Positions 32,121-43,319 are shown, counted from the stretch's first letter. The stretch is 64,000 nt of DNA from Blattamonas nauphoetae (GCA_033064195.1 JARBJD010000282.1:33055-97054); one strand, 5' to 3'. Numbers and translations are program-made. The notes: generated from the letters alone by a model not told the origin.

Positions 32121-32877
32121 TGGAACCACTAATCTTGTTGTTGACGGTGACTTGACACGAGATCAAGCCCATACTACCTCCTTTGATTCAGTTGGACCCA
32201 TTTTATGTGATTCCGAATACTGAACCATGGACACGTCAGAGGGCGGAGACGTCCAAAATTGGATAGATTCGATTAAAAGTGCCCAAAAACATCGTCGCTG
32301 AAACATTGGGAGAATCTGCTGCGCAAGTCCAAGAATCTCGGTCGGTTTCACGATGATCCTGGAAGTATCCTGGATCATTCTTTCACATTTCAAGGAACAC
32401 ACATCTTTGTGATCACTACTTCAAGGATCATCCTCAAATACATCGCCTTTAACTGCGAAGAAGCCGGTTCCACAGTTAATCACCACAAGTCGTCAGTTGT
32501 AACTGATTTGGAATCTTAATTCTTTCCAGCTCGGGTTGTTCACTATTTGTGGAAACTTTCGAAGAGGAAGAAGCATACAGTTCCCTCAGTATCGTTGGAT
32601 ACAATCACGAATTCACCAACATGCTGACACGTTTCCCTCCGATTAAGATTGCTGTGTTGGCCATGTCTCGCTTATATTTTTCATCTGACGTGTATTTCTC
32701 TGGATTCTCCTCATCTTGAAGTGTATTCCATCATGATACAAGCCTCTGGTGGAAATATCGTTGATCTATGGCACTCCTCTCACTTTATCCCCGAAATTTA
32801 CCTGCTTTTGTCCTAATCTTGTGTATTTTGCCATTTCTCACTCTTGTTTATCCCTTATCTGTCATCGCCAAAACCGA
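32121..32877. other. Intergenic at the boundary between host genes and transposon-rich DNA
   Basis: No gene was recognised. It should contain the promoter of the giant gene. A stretch at about 32,250-32,300 resembles DNA at 37,655-37,705 on the far side of the next transposon (shared core ATTCGAT-AAAAGTG-CCAAAAA). Confidence 0.5.
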
Positions 32878-32929
32878 TCAATTAGTCACCTAACAATCCG
32901 GGAGTAAATAAGTATCTGGTAGTTTTTTG
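32878..32929 (+). repeat. Left terminal inverted repeat of the 4.68-kb element
   Basis: This 52-bp arm pairs with 37508-37559. It includes CCTAACAATCCGGGAGTAAA and ends in GGTAGTTTTTTG. Confidence 0.85.
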
Positions 32930-33029
32930 AACCCACGTTTTTTTCAGAAAACGAATAAAACAGAGTTGATAAACTGAAATGATCAAAATTATTGATAGAA
33001 TGTTAATTGTCTGATAGACATGGGACATA

Positions 33030-33384
33030 CAGGGTGGCCCAGAAGTAGTCTAACCCTATGGGTCGATCACTTCTCGTCGAACAAATTCCGTTGACACCAA
33101 TCGTCTTTCTCCTCACTACAATGCTTCTTAATTTCACTTCTTTTCTTTTCACCACTGTTTCGTTGATCAACAATCCTTGTCCGCTCAAGAAAGGAGTGTT
33201 CAAAAAACGGAGTCAGTCCCGTTTCATGAGATCCATCGAGACTACAGTCGAGGAAGCACTTGTGAAATGAAAAGAAGGGAAATTTTGAAGCATAGGAAAG
33301 AAGAGAAAGACGATTGGGGTCAATTGCGCAAGATCGAAGAAAAGTGATCGACCCATACGGTTAGACTACTTCTGGGCCACCCTG
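33030..33384. mobile_element. Mariner/Tc1-type MITE, 355 bp
   Basis: The terminal inverted repeats of about 42 bp start CAGGGTGGCCCAGAAGTAGT, a typical mariner terminus, and differ at a few positions between arms. The flanking TA at 33028-33029 and 33385-33386 is the expected target duplication. The interior has no transposase. It is inserted inside the larger element, just behind its left repeat. Confidence 0.85.
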
Positions 33385-33557
33385 TAATTCAATTCTGAGA
33401 CATAATTCCCACTTTGAGCGAACTATACTCATTTGATGTATAAAATTTGAGAAAACGACTCGTGAACACATCTGATAGCGTATAAAGAATCAATGATAGC
33501 GTGAATTTGTCTAGAAAATGAAAAAGGAAGATCATGGTCTGATCGAACCACAATGAA

Positions 33558-35733
33558 ATGATTTCTTCACAACCTTCCGAAAAAATCTCCAAAATTGTCT
33601 ATCAAGTCCAACAAGTTTCAGATGAAATAGTTAAAATAAAACGAGATGAGTCCGAACCCATTGAGAACGACAACGAACCAGAAACACGGCCAGACTTCTT
33701 CCAACGACAAAGGGTGAAGCGTGGACCAAAATGCTACTTAAATGAGGAAGAAAAAAATATACTATTCGAAGTCTTGATCCGGCTGGATCGAGAGAACGAA
33801 AGTGCATCGTGGGAAGATGCTGCGATCGCGGTCTGTTGTTTTTTCCTTTCTATTCTCAAGGCTGGGGAAATTAGGAGGAGACGATCATTGAACGATATTA
33901 AGAAAGCTAATCCATCAACGAAAACCCTTCAGAGATATGTATTAAAAAGAAAAGACCTTTTTGATACTGCCTTCCCTGTGATGGTCGATGTTGCTAGAAT
34001 GAAAGCGTCAACCAGAGCCAATATTGAACCCTTCTTTACAAAGTTGAATGAGCTGATGCAACAATATCAATATCCTCCAGAATTAATTTTTCAAGGCGAT
34101 GAAACATCTCTACAAGTGAAAAATCAGAGAAGGAAAAGAAGAATCGTCAAACTTGGAAAAACGACGGTGTACTATCTGAAGACTCGTCCTATAGGCAAAA
34201 TGACGGCACTTTTTATGGTCGACGGCACTGGCATCTCCCTCCCGACACATATACTTCTGCACAAGAACATTGATATGGGATCACTCCCACCAATGTCTAT
34301 CCATCGCCACCTCGTCATCCACCAAACTGAAAAAGGATGGATGGAAAAGGGTAAATTTGAGGAAATAATCAAGGATCATACTGTTCCAGCGATTAATCAG
34401 GTCAAGGAAGAAATGTTGAAAAAGGCATTCGAAAATGAAATGAAAGATAAAGAAATTGCTGAAGCTGAGAAGAAGAAATTATGGGAAGAAACAAAGACAA
34501 ACTGTCGTGCACTAATCATTTTGGACGGCCACAGCTCACGCCACAATTACACGCTGATGGAGGAGTTGGCTGGGCAGGGGATCGATGTGGTGATTCTCCC
34601 TGCCCATACCAGCCATTTCCTCCAACCACTTGACCTGGGTGTTAATGCTGCGTTCAAATCTGCGCTTACTGGCCTGGAATTTCCATCAAAAAGTGAATTT
34701 CGTGAAAAGTGCAAACCATTCTTCTATAAAGTCCGGGATGCCATCCACACCGCCACACAAGCCAAGTACATTCTGGCAGGTTGGGACAGATCAGGCTTAT
34801 TCAATGAGAAACGCCAGAAACAAATTTTGGAGGAGCTCGACCAAGTCGGTGGGGTCCCACCTTCGAGAGGGTTCAGTCTTGGTGGTGAGGTAATCACCAG
34901 CCAAGAGGTTCTACACAGATGGAAGGAACACGAAACAAGGAAGACAAAGAAGGGAAGACAAAAGAGACAAACGAAGAAAGCACATGTTGACAATTCTTCA
35001 GAATCTGGGTGTGATTCGGCGAGTATTGTATCAGACACAGAGTATGAGACAGAGGAAGACTGCATTGTGGAGGTAGGGGGTTCCGATGTTGATGAGGAAG
35101 ACACAATTGCCGAGAAAATTACTTCAATGATAAACGAAAGAGTACAAACTCCAAGTTCACAGTGGTCCAGGCAGATTCGTACACCGGCAAGGTTTCTGCA
35201 AGCAAGCAGTCTAGAGATGGGAAAACAAGCCAAAAACAAGTCCCCTGGGCAGATTGCCAAAGAAAAGTGGTTGGATAAACTCAATAGTGGGTTTGATCAA
35301 AAAACCGAAATTCCCTCCCTGCCCGATGGATCAAATGATCTCAACAGCGATTTCTTCTTCGAGCAGTTGGACCTTGAGGACAACGGCGTGAAGTATACAG
35401 AAATGCGTCTCAGGTTTGTTCTATCCTCTCCTAAACTCAATTCCGTACTTTTACTGTCAATAATTGTTTCGTCTTTTTCTTTGGATTCATCGAAATCATT
35501 CTTTCCTCTTTCATTCTCCTGCTCCCTCTTCTTTGTCTTCAGTGAAAACACAAGAGCTTACACTGATTTTTATCCTTCGGACAAGCAATCGGAACCTCTC
35601 CCACTCAGTTCGAACTCCCCCTTTTCTTCCGTGCGCTGCACGTATGTTGTTTCTTCTTTACGTCATTCTTCATTCTCTTCGCATTTTTAGGCCAACTCAA
35701 CAGTCCAGCATGGTTGATAGTGATCGTTCATAA
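33558..35733 (+). CDS. Pogo-like DDE transposase, apparently intact, three exons
   Basis: Exons 33558-35413, 35543-35641 and 35691-35733 join in frame (introns 129 and 49 nt) to give 665 residues ending SSMVDSDRS. The catalytic triad is D181 (FQGDETS), D323 (ILDGHSSRHN) and D359 (FLQPLDLGV), a DD35D spacing typical of pogo/Tigger (DDE_1) enzymes. The N-terminal ~130 residues, with the basic RRRRSLNDIKKANPSTKTLQ region, should contain the DNA-binding helices. The C-terminal part has a lysine/arginine-rich stretch (KTKKGRQKRQTKK) followed by an acidic region. It cuts and pastes DNA at the element ends. Confidence 0.85.
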
Positions 35734-36040
35734 ACTAGGAGAGCTCGATCATTCAAGGACAGATACCGATCATCGCAACTTCTTTCATCTCACACGTGAT
35801 TCAGTTCGGTTTTATTTATGATTTTTTCACTAAACTGCAATTTTGGCCAATATATGAACCTGAATAAACTGAGGTGAAATGTGTGGTGAAATGGGATTCT
35901 GAACCGTCTCCAATTGAGTTGGGATTGCTTGAGGAGGTGTAATATGTTTACAGTAACCTCCTTTTCACTCTACAACTGTTCTTGATACGTATTTATTAAG
36001 AAAAGTGAATTATGTCCCCAAATTATTTTGTGTCACCCAT

Positions 36041-37471
36041 CTATGAGTCGCTGTCGTCATCGGGTATCATGCGAAGTTGGCAGATGTCGTTAATTTCGAA
36101 AGGTGGAGGGTGATTGTTTCCGAACAGACAAAACCGCCCACGGCGGTAGGGATGAGTCTCGTCAATTCTGTCGTTGGGATTGATAGCCCACGCGGGTGGG
36201 TTTTCAGGAAGGTCTGTAATTTTCTCTTGGACTTGCGGAGGATAGATTGATGATTCACGAAATGATGCGATGATTGTGTTGGGGTGTAGGGCCTCGTGAA
36301 GTGCACCTCGGATACAACTGCCAACTTGTTTCCTTTTTTCAGCGATTGTGGGAGGGAATTGCGTTGGGAGAGTTCGACGGAGGGCTTGTTTGAAATTGCA
36401 GTTTACGAAAAGATCCAACGGTTGGATCCGACTCGATGTATGCGAAGGAGGAAATACTAGGTCGATCCAATTTGCTGATGCTATTTGTTGGAGTTCACGC
36501 GATATGTGAATGGACGCCGAGTCCATTTGGAGAACTGCTGGGGCTGCACCGAGGTGATGAATCTCCCTCCGTGAAACGATCTCTGGAACGATGATGTCTC
36601 GGAAAATCGTTTCGAAAAGTTCCCTTGATAGTCTCTCCCCTCCTGTCGCCATATAGATCAGTCGATCTGTGTTAAATTCCAGCCATTCGGGAGCCAGGTT
36701 GACACTTTTGATCAGCCCAACGGTTAGGCAAGATCCTCCATTTGCGTTCACAAGAAGGATGAATGTCAGACCACTCATCTCTAACGCCTCTGGGATGATT
36801 GGGTGGACAGTCTCCCGTAGTGCTACAATATTAGGTATGCGAGACCGCTTCAAGGAGAAGTATGTTTCGTCCAAATTAAATACCATCGATGGGTGGTATT
36901 GACGAAAAGTGTTGAGGTCACTCCAGCGTTGCAGGAATGGCCGGAGGATTTGTTGATTGGTGTGTCTTGCTCTCGCGACGGGTAGTGCGAGGGGACGAGT
37001 TAGGTGGAGGATCGTTGATCGACTTAAAAACCATCTAGCCCAATCAGGAGATACTGGTTTTTTTTCTGGTCTCGATCGTTCTGATCTCTCAAGTATATTG
37101 TTTGCCTATTTGAAGTTAAAAAGGAAACAGCTCCAAACCATAGCGTTCACATCGTGGACCATGAGAACTTCATTGTTTTCGAGTTTTTCAACAATATCAG
37201 CTGTGAGTTGGTCGATTTCCGATGGGTTCAGCCGTCCTGGATTCCCAACGCGTCCACAGTGGTATCCTTTTCTCAGTTGTCAAAAAGCTGCGTAAAATTT
37301 TCGATTTCCAACCAGACCTGATTCAATGATGCATTTGTGTTTGATTTGGAAGTCAAATGCTATTCTTGCCCATCGCTCTCCTTCGTGATGTATGTGGCGA
37401 TACTCTGCTCGAAGAGAGAGGAGTATGAGTTCGTGACGGGTGAACGTTGCCTTCGGCATGATCGCAACCAT
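36041..37471 (-). CDS. Second pogo-like DDE transposase, one in-frame TGA
   Basis: The frame starts at ATG 37471 (MVAIMPKATFTRHE). A 33-nt intron (GTTTGG...AAATAG, about 37090-37123) is needed to join NEVLMVHDVNAM to NNILERSERSRPEKK. The catalytic residues are in NLDETYF, LQMDSASIH and RIQPLDLFV, again with DD35D spacing. Upstream GRLNPSEIDQLTADI and PDWARWFLSRS fit the CENP-B/pogo DNA-binding region. One TGA at about 37,279 interrupts the frame between KFYAAF and QLRKGY, so the copy is probably inactive unless this is read through or spliced. It is only distantly related to the plus-strand enzyme and lies next to the right terminal repeat. Confidence 0.75.
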
Positions 37472-37507
37472 AAAAAAATCACGATCAATCAAAACGTTGT
37501 GAACAAA

Positions 37508-37559
37508 CAAAAAACTACCGAATAGTTATTTACTCCCGGATTGTTAGGTGACTAATTGA
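37508..37559 (-). repeat. Right terminal inverted repeat of the 4.68-kb element
   Basis: This is the reverse complement of 32878-32929 with at most four differences. It abuts a perfect palindrome. Confidence 0.85.
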
Positions 37560-37585
37560 CACCTCCGGCCCCGGAGGTGTCAATT
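37554..37585. repeat. Perfect 15-bp-arm palindrome at the transposon end
   Basis: AATTGACACCTCCGG and CCGGAGGTGTCAATT flank a 2-nt centre. The left arm overlaps the last six bases of the right terminal repeat. Outside it, TTGATCGG restores the sequence that flanks the left end in inverted form (CCGATCAA). Confidence 0.85.
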
Positions 37586-37827
37586 GATCGGTGGTGTCCA
37601 AATTCTGGTTTTGAAAACCAATTTTGGTGTCCAAATTTCGGTGAAAATGACAGGTGTCAAAATTCTGGTGAATTCGATCAAAAGTGTCCAAAAATTTGCG
37701 CAACTCGTTACGCGAGGTCAAGTCGAGGTGGAATCGTCCAGTCCAGCGACCGGTCTCCTCTTTAGGCGTTGACGAGAGAGTAAATCTGGTGTTTTGTTAG
37801 GAAATTTGGGTTATTTCGGCGGATTTA
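37586..37827. other. Degenerate repeats with a GTGTC(C)AAA core
   Basis: The motif GTGTCCAAATT / GTGTCAAAATTCTGG occurs four times between 37595 and 37700 at about 30 to 40 bp spacing. It may be a relic of another element end. No gene was recognised. Confidence 0.4.
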
Positions 37828-38954
37828 CAGTCCTTTCCAAAAAGTTGATCAGGTGTTTCAAAAAGATGACTGATCGACTGGATACCCTCGCCCACAATAC
37901 TGATTTTCCTCTCCTGACCACTTTCCACCCCTGACTCACCTCTCGTTTTAGAATACCTAGATGGACAGATAGTGACAAAAAAGATGGTCTGTCTTATTTT
38001 TCGCAAAACATGTGCACATTTTGTCGAGATTTTCTGACCACTTTTTTCATTCCAGATTTTGCTCTCATTATTCATCTTTCTCTCCAGCAGAACAAAATTC
38101 TTAATTAACACACAATATTATTCGGTGCCCCGCATTTTCCCCACTGCCACAGTTGTATTCTCTGACATAACATCTGAGATTGACGAAAGGGATGTTGTGA
38201 CATCACTACGGATTGAAACATCGACACAAAGCGAGATGAGAGAATTCGAGAAGAGGATAAATGCATAGAAGATGTGATCGAGTCTACAGAGAGATATTGG
38301 CAGTGTTCTGATGGTGTGAACAGCTCCGATCTTGAAGTTGTGAACAACTGATCAATTTGCAGGAACAAGTTGAGATAAATGCCTAAGATGATAAGAGTAA
38401 GATAGAACACTCGTGAAAGTCAGATTACTATCCAGTGGAGAGAGACAATCAGATCGAGGGTTTCAAGATTGATTTTGAGCTGATAGTCCCTTCTACTACC
38501 AGATAGTTTTTCGTACCAGGATCGATAGACTGAGATTGAGATTATGAATGACGTGAAAAATCCATAAACTCGCATACACATCAAATTGTCGACCCTGAAT
38601 GATTGTGATCGACAGGTCAGAGAATACAACTGTGGCAGTGGGGAAAATGCGGGGCACCGAATAATATTGTGTGTTAATTAAGAATTTTGTTCTGCTGGAG
38701 AGAAAGATGAATAATGAGAGCAAAATCTGGAATGAAAAAAGTGGTCAGAAAATCTCGACAAAATGTGCACATGTTTTGCGAAAAATAAGACAGACCATCT
38801 TTTTTGTCACTATCTGTCCATCTAGGTATTCTAAAACGAGAGGTGAGTCAGGGGTGGAAAGTGGTCAGGAGAGGAAAATCAGTATTGTGGGCGAGGGTAT
38901 CCAGTCGATCAGTCATCTTTTTGAAACACCTGATCAACTTTTTGGAAAGGACTG
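37828..38954. mobile_element. Fold-back Tc1/mariner-type non-autonomous element with 339-bp arms
   Basis: The arms 37828-38166 and 38616-38954 are inverted and, as far as I can read, identical. They end CAGTCCTTTCCAAAAAGTTG and are flanked by TA on both sides, the Tc1/mariner target site. The 449-bp spacer contains no transposase motif. Identical arms suggest recent origin or gene conversion. Confidence 0.85.
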
Positions 38955-38956
38955 TA

Positions 38957-39298
38957 GGTCACCAATGGGGAGAGACGCGCAGAAAAATGGGTCGAAATTT
39001 TTGAAGTCATAAAAAAAGATCATTTTGTTTCGAGTGAGATCTCTTGATCACAATTCACGCCTGACACATGTAGAAGCATACTTCATACCAATAAATGTTA
39101 TTTCAATGTGATTACTCGTCATTTTTGTTCATTTGGTTCGATCCGCCCACTGTCAGTAGGATCGGATGTCATGAAATTGAAAAACCGATTTGTTGCACTC
39201 CTGTATCATGCCAGGACTTCAGTGGTCAGATTCTAACTCTCACAGGATGCTCTGAAAGCCGACGTGAGCCACACCGACGATCGCGACATCGACACTTG
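38957..39298. other. No recognisable feature
   Basis: This is low-coding DNA to the right of the fold-back element. I see no gene, repeat or RNA in it. Confidence 0.5.
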
Positions 39299-39715
39299 TC
39301 AATCGATTTTAAAGTCCTCACTTGTCACTTTCAGTCTGATAATGGCTCCTCTGTGTGACTCTCTTCCTATTTTTTCTTTCACTCCTCTCTTTAGACCTAT
39401 TACAGTTTCCATGATATGCCCGACTGGTGTCCCAACTTTGCTAATTCTGTGCGCATGGGCGCAGAGGTGTATACTCTTCTGAAGGGGATTGTGAAAATCC
39501 GCTTCTGGATTGATGCCATGAACGGTCATCTTGGAATCAACTGCGAGACTATCAACGAGGTCACAGGAGACGAGGACAACTTCAACAGCTTCCAATTTCA
39601 TCGAAGCCTTGATTCCCAGACATATTGAAGTTGTGAAAGATTGTGCCATTGGCTCTCCCAGCTGGAAGTAGATTGCACAGCGCTGTACTGTCTCGTTTAA
39701 TTTCTTCTCTCTCAC
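39299..39715 (-). other. Unrecognised open frame, possible gene relic
   Basis: A 138-codon frame contains a protein-like stretch (LEAVEVVLVSCDLVDSLAVD, then HLCAHAHRISKVGTPVGHI). The track start MREKKLNE is not a convincing gene start. It could be an exon or a decayed gene. No family was recognised. Confidence 0.25.
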
Positions 39716-40616
39716 AATAACATAAGTTCTCGTTCGATTCTTCTTCTTTTTCTATTTTTGATAAAGGATATCCATGAATGCCTCTTGTTTAAAATGACGA
39801 AGAAAATTGACGACAATCGGAAGAATGAACCCACTCAAAATGAAATCGTCATGAAACAAACTTTCAGGAATGAAACACAGCATTTGAAGAGGACAGCGGT
39901 AGTGACGGATGAATGTATGATCAACACTGCGGGCAGAACCATTGACGGTTCCAAACCTTCACATGTTCAAGAGAGAAGCGAGGTGTCTAATGGAGGTGTC
40001 AGGTCTAGGATTGGATGAAGAGAAAAAGCGTACTGACTGCAGGTCCAAACGACAAACTCCAATATATCATAGTTCACCTCAGTCCAATCGTGGAAGGCGA
40101 TGAAATGGTGAGAATGTGGGCACATTCCGGTTTGACCATAAATTCGTGCTGTTTTCCACGACGGCCCAAGTGTTCACATTCCGAAAGATAGTCTGATCAC
40201 AATGGATCAGGAGGTGACGATATCGATGTTGGTGTGTCCTGCCGCACAGGATGACAACAGGAAAGTCACGTGAAGAGAAGGATGATTCTATTTCTTCACC
40301 TTCTCATGATTTCATGGCTAGATGGCAGTGACAGTCCGTGGATTAAGGTTGGTCTCAATCCAAAGATAACTGATATGAGAGGGATGTGACGGGTCTTGCT
40401 AATGAAGATTGTTCGAGTTAGAAGTCCGACAGGGTTTTCAACAACATCGAGAAAAGTAGTAGTTGTCACTATTCAGGAAAAATGATCGATAAATTGACGA
40501 CAAACCAGTCTTTCAATGATTCCCGCGAAAATCGGTGGACATGATCAGCTAATTGATTATTGCAGGCATAGTGCTCTCCAATGGTTGTCATTGCAATGTT
40601 CGAGGCGGCTATCATT
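39716..40616. other. Gene-poor stretch with short coding-like fragments
   Basis: Short plus-strand fragments look protein-like (for example AVFHDGPSVHIPK around 40,150 and DQEVTISMLVCPAQDD around 40,210), but stops separate them. They are probably decayed coding sequence of unknown type. Confidence 0.3.
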
Positions 40617-41387
40617 TCAAGAACGAATAATGTGACAGACCGAGTTGTTCTTGTTCAGCTGCACTTTGATAGGAAATGGATTGATTGTGTACGAGGAGTG
40701 GGGACAGGGCGTATGATATAGTGAGAAACAGAAGATTGAAATCGCCAGGTTGAAGCAAGGGTGGTGGATGATCGCGATATTGCCTTGGCTCTGAAATAAT
40801 TGATGGCATGTCGGATGGTAGTCCAAGATCAGGTTGGGAGTCATCACAATCTTGAAAGAGGGAAAGGATGTACTCAGTGAGTGTATTGCAGACATCGAAT
40901 GAGATAAATCTTGCGGAAACGGCGAAGGAATAAAGAATTGCTCCGAATGATTTGGATCGAAGTTGCTGTCCAGAGTCGGTTGCAATGAAGATGAGAGCTC
41001 GATGAAAATCTTCGAAAGCTTGAACAATGGCATGTGATGGTGAGAGTGTGTCATTGAGGAATATGAGTGAAATGGGTTGAGATGTTTAAGTCGTGCAGAT
41101 ATTTTGTTGAGAATGGAATATAAAGTGTGATTGATTGATGGTGATTGATCCTCGAGAGAATTGGAGTTAATGAGGGCCTCAAGTTCATCAGCCACTTCAG
41201 AAAATGATGTGAGACTGGCAGAAACTTCTGGACGAGATAGTTGATCATCATACAACCGGATGTCAGTCGATGTGTCTTTTGGCTGAAGTGTGTCTCCTAG
41301 TTTCGTCTTTGTTCCAGTTCTTTGCCGAGGTGAGTAATGAGGCGACAAAATCGATGGATCTTGCAGATTTTTTGAGCTTACGACCAT
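40617..41387 (-). CDS. Hypothetical protein, unrecognised
   Basis: A 256-codon frame starts from a true ATG at 41387 (MVVSSKNLQDPSILSPHYS). The first ~110 residues have a helical, gene-like composition (SFSEVADELEALINSN). The rest is rich in H, S, P and F and may be intron or antisense, so the end is uncertain. No domain was recognised. Confidence 0.35.
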   Translation of the reverse strand: MVVSSKNLQDPSILSPHYSPRQRTGTKTKLGDTLQPKDTSTDIRLYDDQLSRPEVSASLTSFSEVADELEALINSNSLEDQSPSINHTLYSILNKISARLKHLNPFHSYSSMTHSHHHMPLFKLSKIFIELSSSLQPTLDSNFDPNHSEQFFIPSPFPQDLSHSMSAIHSLSTSFPSFKIVMTPNLILDYHPTCHQLFQSQGNIAIIHHPCFNLAISIFCFSLYHTPCPHSSYTINPFPIKVQLNKNNSVCHIIRS

Positions 41388-42565
41388 TTTTTGAACAGTT
41401 GGAGTGGGTTTCTCAAAGTTATCTTGGTTTTGTCAACGATGTGTGGAGCGACACCTCTGTCCTCGTCAAAAGCAGTTTGCTCTTCATTCAGTGCCATTCA
41501 TAATAACAAAGACAGGTGTGGAAGAGACGAGATAATCTGTGAAGGTGGATAAGCAGATGGATGTGAAATGGGAGAGTGTGGCTGAGAAACTCGAAGAAAG
41601 ACGACAATTTGTTGGATCCTTCAGGAATTCTGGATCGACTTCGTAATCTTCTGTCTGTTCGTCAGCTTGGAGAACGTGAACATCGGCTTGGGGAACGTGT
41701 CGACGCCGGGGTTGACTATAATCAATCCACCGATCTATCTAAAAACAATCCGATTCGATCAAACCCATCGAACTGCAACATGTTTGATAAAAACCTTCAA
41801 AGATCCTTTTCATTTCACACTTTCATTCTATTCACTGACTGATTTACAAAATGTGACAAAACGAGGGGGAAAGCGCTGGCTACTCGACATACACAACTGT
41901 TGCGTTACGTTTGTGGACATTCTTGGATGTTGTCACTTTCTTCTTCACAGTCTCCATCTCCTTCTCATCCGACTCTTTCTTCTCTTCCGCTGCTGGTTCA
42001 TTTGCTCCTTTCTCTTCTCCACTTGGTTGGTTTGACGTGACAATCTTCGCCGCAGTCTTCCGCTTCGACAACGCTGCTTTCGCCTTCCCTTCGATTGGTG
42101 CGACCTGCTCCCTTTCACAACTCCCTTTGGCTCTCCCATTTTCTCCACAATCGGCGTCCATTTGGAGACAGTTCCAGTCACTTGTGCCTCTCGTTTTTTC
42201 TTCTTCAACAGAAGTTCCTATGAGGCCACAACTTGGTTTTGTTTCTTCGCGTTGATGAATGCAATGATATTCTCCGCTGGATAGAATCATTTTGCGAGTT
42301 CGCTCTCACAGACCGAGTCGATCGTTACCACTCCTTTTTTGCCTCCTTCCGGAACAACAAGCTCGATAATTGATTGATCAACGAAGTTGTCAATATACCA
42401 GGGATGTTGGTTGATTTAGACGACGGTGTTATGCTGGGGAGTGACGGGAGAAAGTGAACGAATAATGAACGATTGATGAGGGGATTGGAGGGATATTTGG
42501 GAAAATGCGTGTAAAAATTGAGAGAAAGGAATTTCTTCTTCTCCCGAAGACATTTCACATTTAAT
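41388..42565. other. Gene-poor stretch with one lysine-rich minus-strand frame
   Basis: The minus strand at 42290-41880 is open and encodes a charged, lysine/glutamate-rich peptide (NEPAAEEKKESDEKEMETVKK). An alternative frame in the same stretch is also basic. This could be the tail exon of a decayed gene. Nothing else was recognised. Confidence 0.3.
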
Positions 42566-43023
42566 TCACACCTTTGTTGGATCAAACTCTCGATTCTTAG
42601 AAATGAGAGTCCGACATTCAGCTGGTAGTTTTGACGGAGGACAGTATCGAGCGTGGAGGATCTTTTGAAAAAGCGCCTGTGTGTTCTGGTCCTCGAAGGG
42701 GAGGAGTCCGCACACGAGTGCGAACATAATTTCACGACCTTCTCCAGATGGCTGAACAGTGGACATCGTATATCTGAAGAGAGGGAGGAGGAGGAGAGAC
42801 GAGGTGAGAGACAATAAGATTCACAGAAACACGAGTAAGAAGGAAAGAATCGTCCCAAGAGAAGAACTATGTAATTCCACAAAAGAACACGGCAGGATCA
42901 ATTCCACACCTTTCCTTCGATCATTTCCGACGCCATATATCATGGTGAACCAAAATCTGTCTTCAGAATGCTTCCGTCGAACATCTAGTTCTCGAGTTTG
43001 AGATCACGATGGATGACTCCAAA
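42566..43023 (-). pseudogene. Protein kinase pseudogene (AMPK/SNF1-like group)
   Basis: On the minus strand, after an acceptor-like CACAG at 43024, the frame reads FGVIHRDLKLEN, the kinase catalytic loop. It continues with remnants of the DFG and activation segment (LKTDFG, then YMASEMIEGKVW). Farther on is subdomain IX to X (FALVCGLLPFEDQNTQALFQKI). A TAG follows LKLEN, a TGA precedes YMASE, about 15 to 20 residues after DFG are missing, and the two halves lie in different frames. It is broken beyond function. The N-lobe was not found. Confidence 0.75.
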
Positions 43024-43319
43024 CTGTGAACGAGAGACGAGGAGGGAGGGTGAATGATGGAGGAGAGAGATGATTGAGGGATGATGGATGATGTGACGGG
43101 AAGTAAGATGAGAAAAAGACCGAAAGAAGAAGAAAAGCGAGATGGAAGAATGAGAATGAGTGAAACTGTTCTTCGTATCCACAAACCTGGAAAAACAATC
43201 AATTGAGCATGAAAAAAACCACGATTCGTGGAGAAAAAAAGCAGTGATTCATCGTTTTGGTCGAAATTGACTTGCGACTTTCGATCAATCCATTAACGCA
43301 ACGAGTTGACAATCTGTTG

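Larger units (their letters stand above)
32878..37559. mobile_element. 4.68-kb DNA transposon with 52-bp terminal inverted repeats and two transposase genes
   Basis: The ends are near-identical inverted repeats (TCAATTAGTCACCTAACAAT... at 32878-32929 and 37508-37559, four mismatches or fewer). Inside lie a mariner-type MITE, a plus-strand pogo-like transposase (33558-35733) and a minus-strand pogo-like transposase (36041-37471), which are convergent. Either one element is nested in the other or the element carries two transposases. If the true ends are GTCACC, the flanking TA would be the target duplication usual for pogo/Tc1 elements. No longer duplication is seen. Gaps without genes inside are 33385-33557 and 35734-36040. 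Confidence 0.8.

Noticed and set aside
38059-38723. Two small frames with the same first 36 residues
   Set aside because: They are the two arms of the fold-back element read in opposite directions, not paralogous genes.
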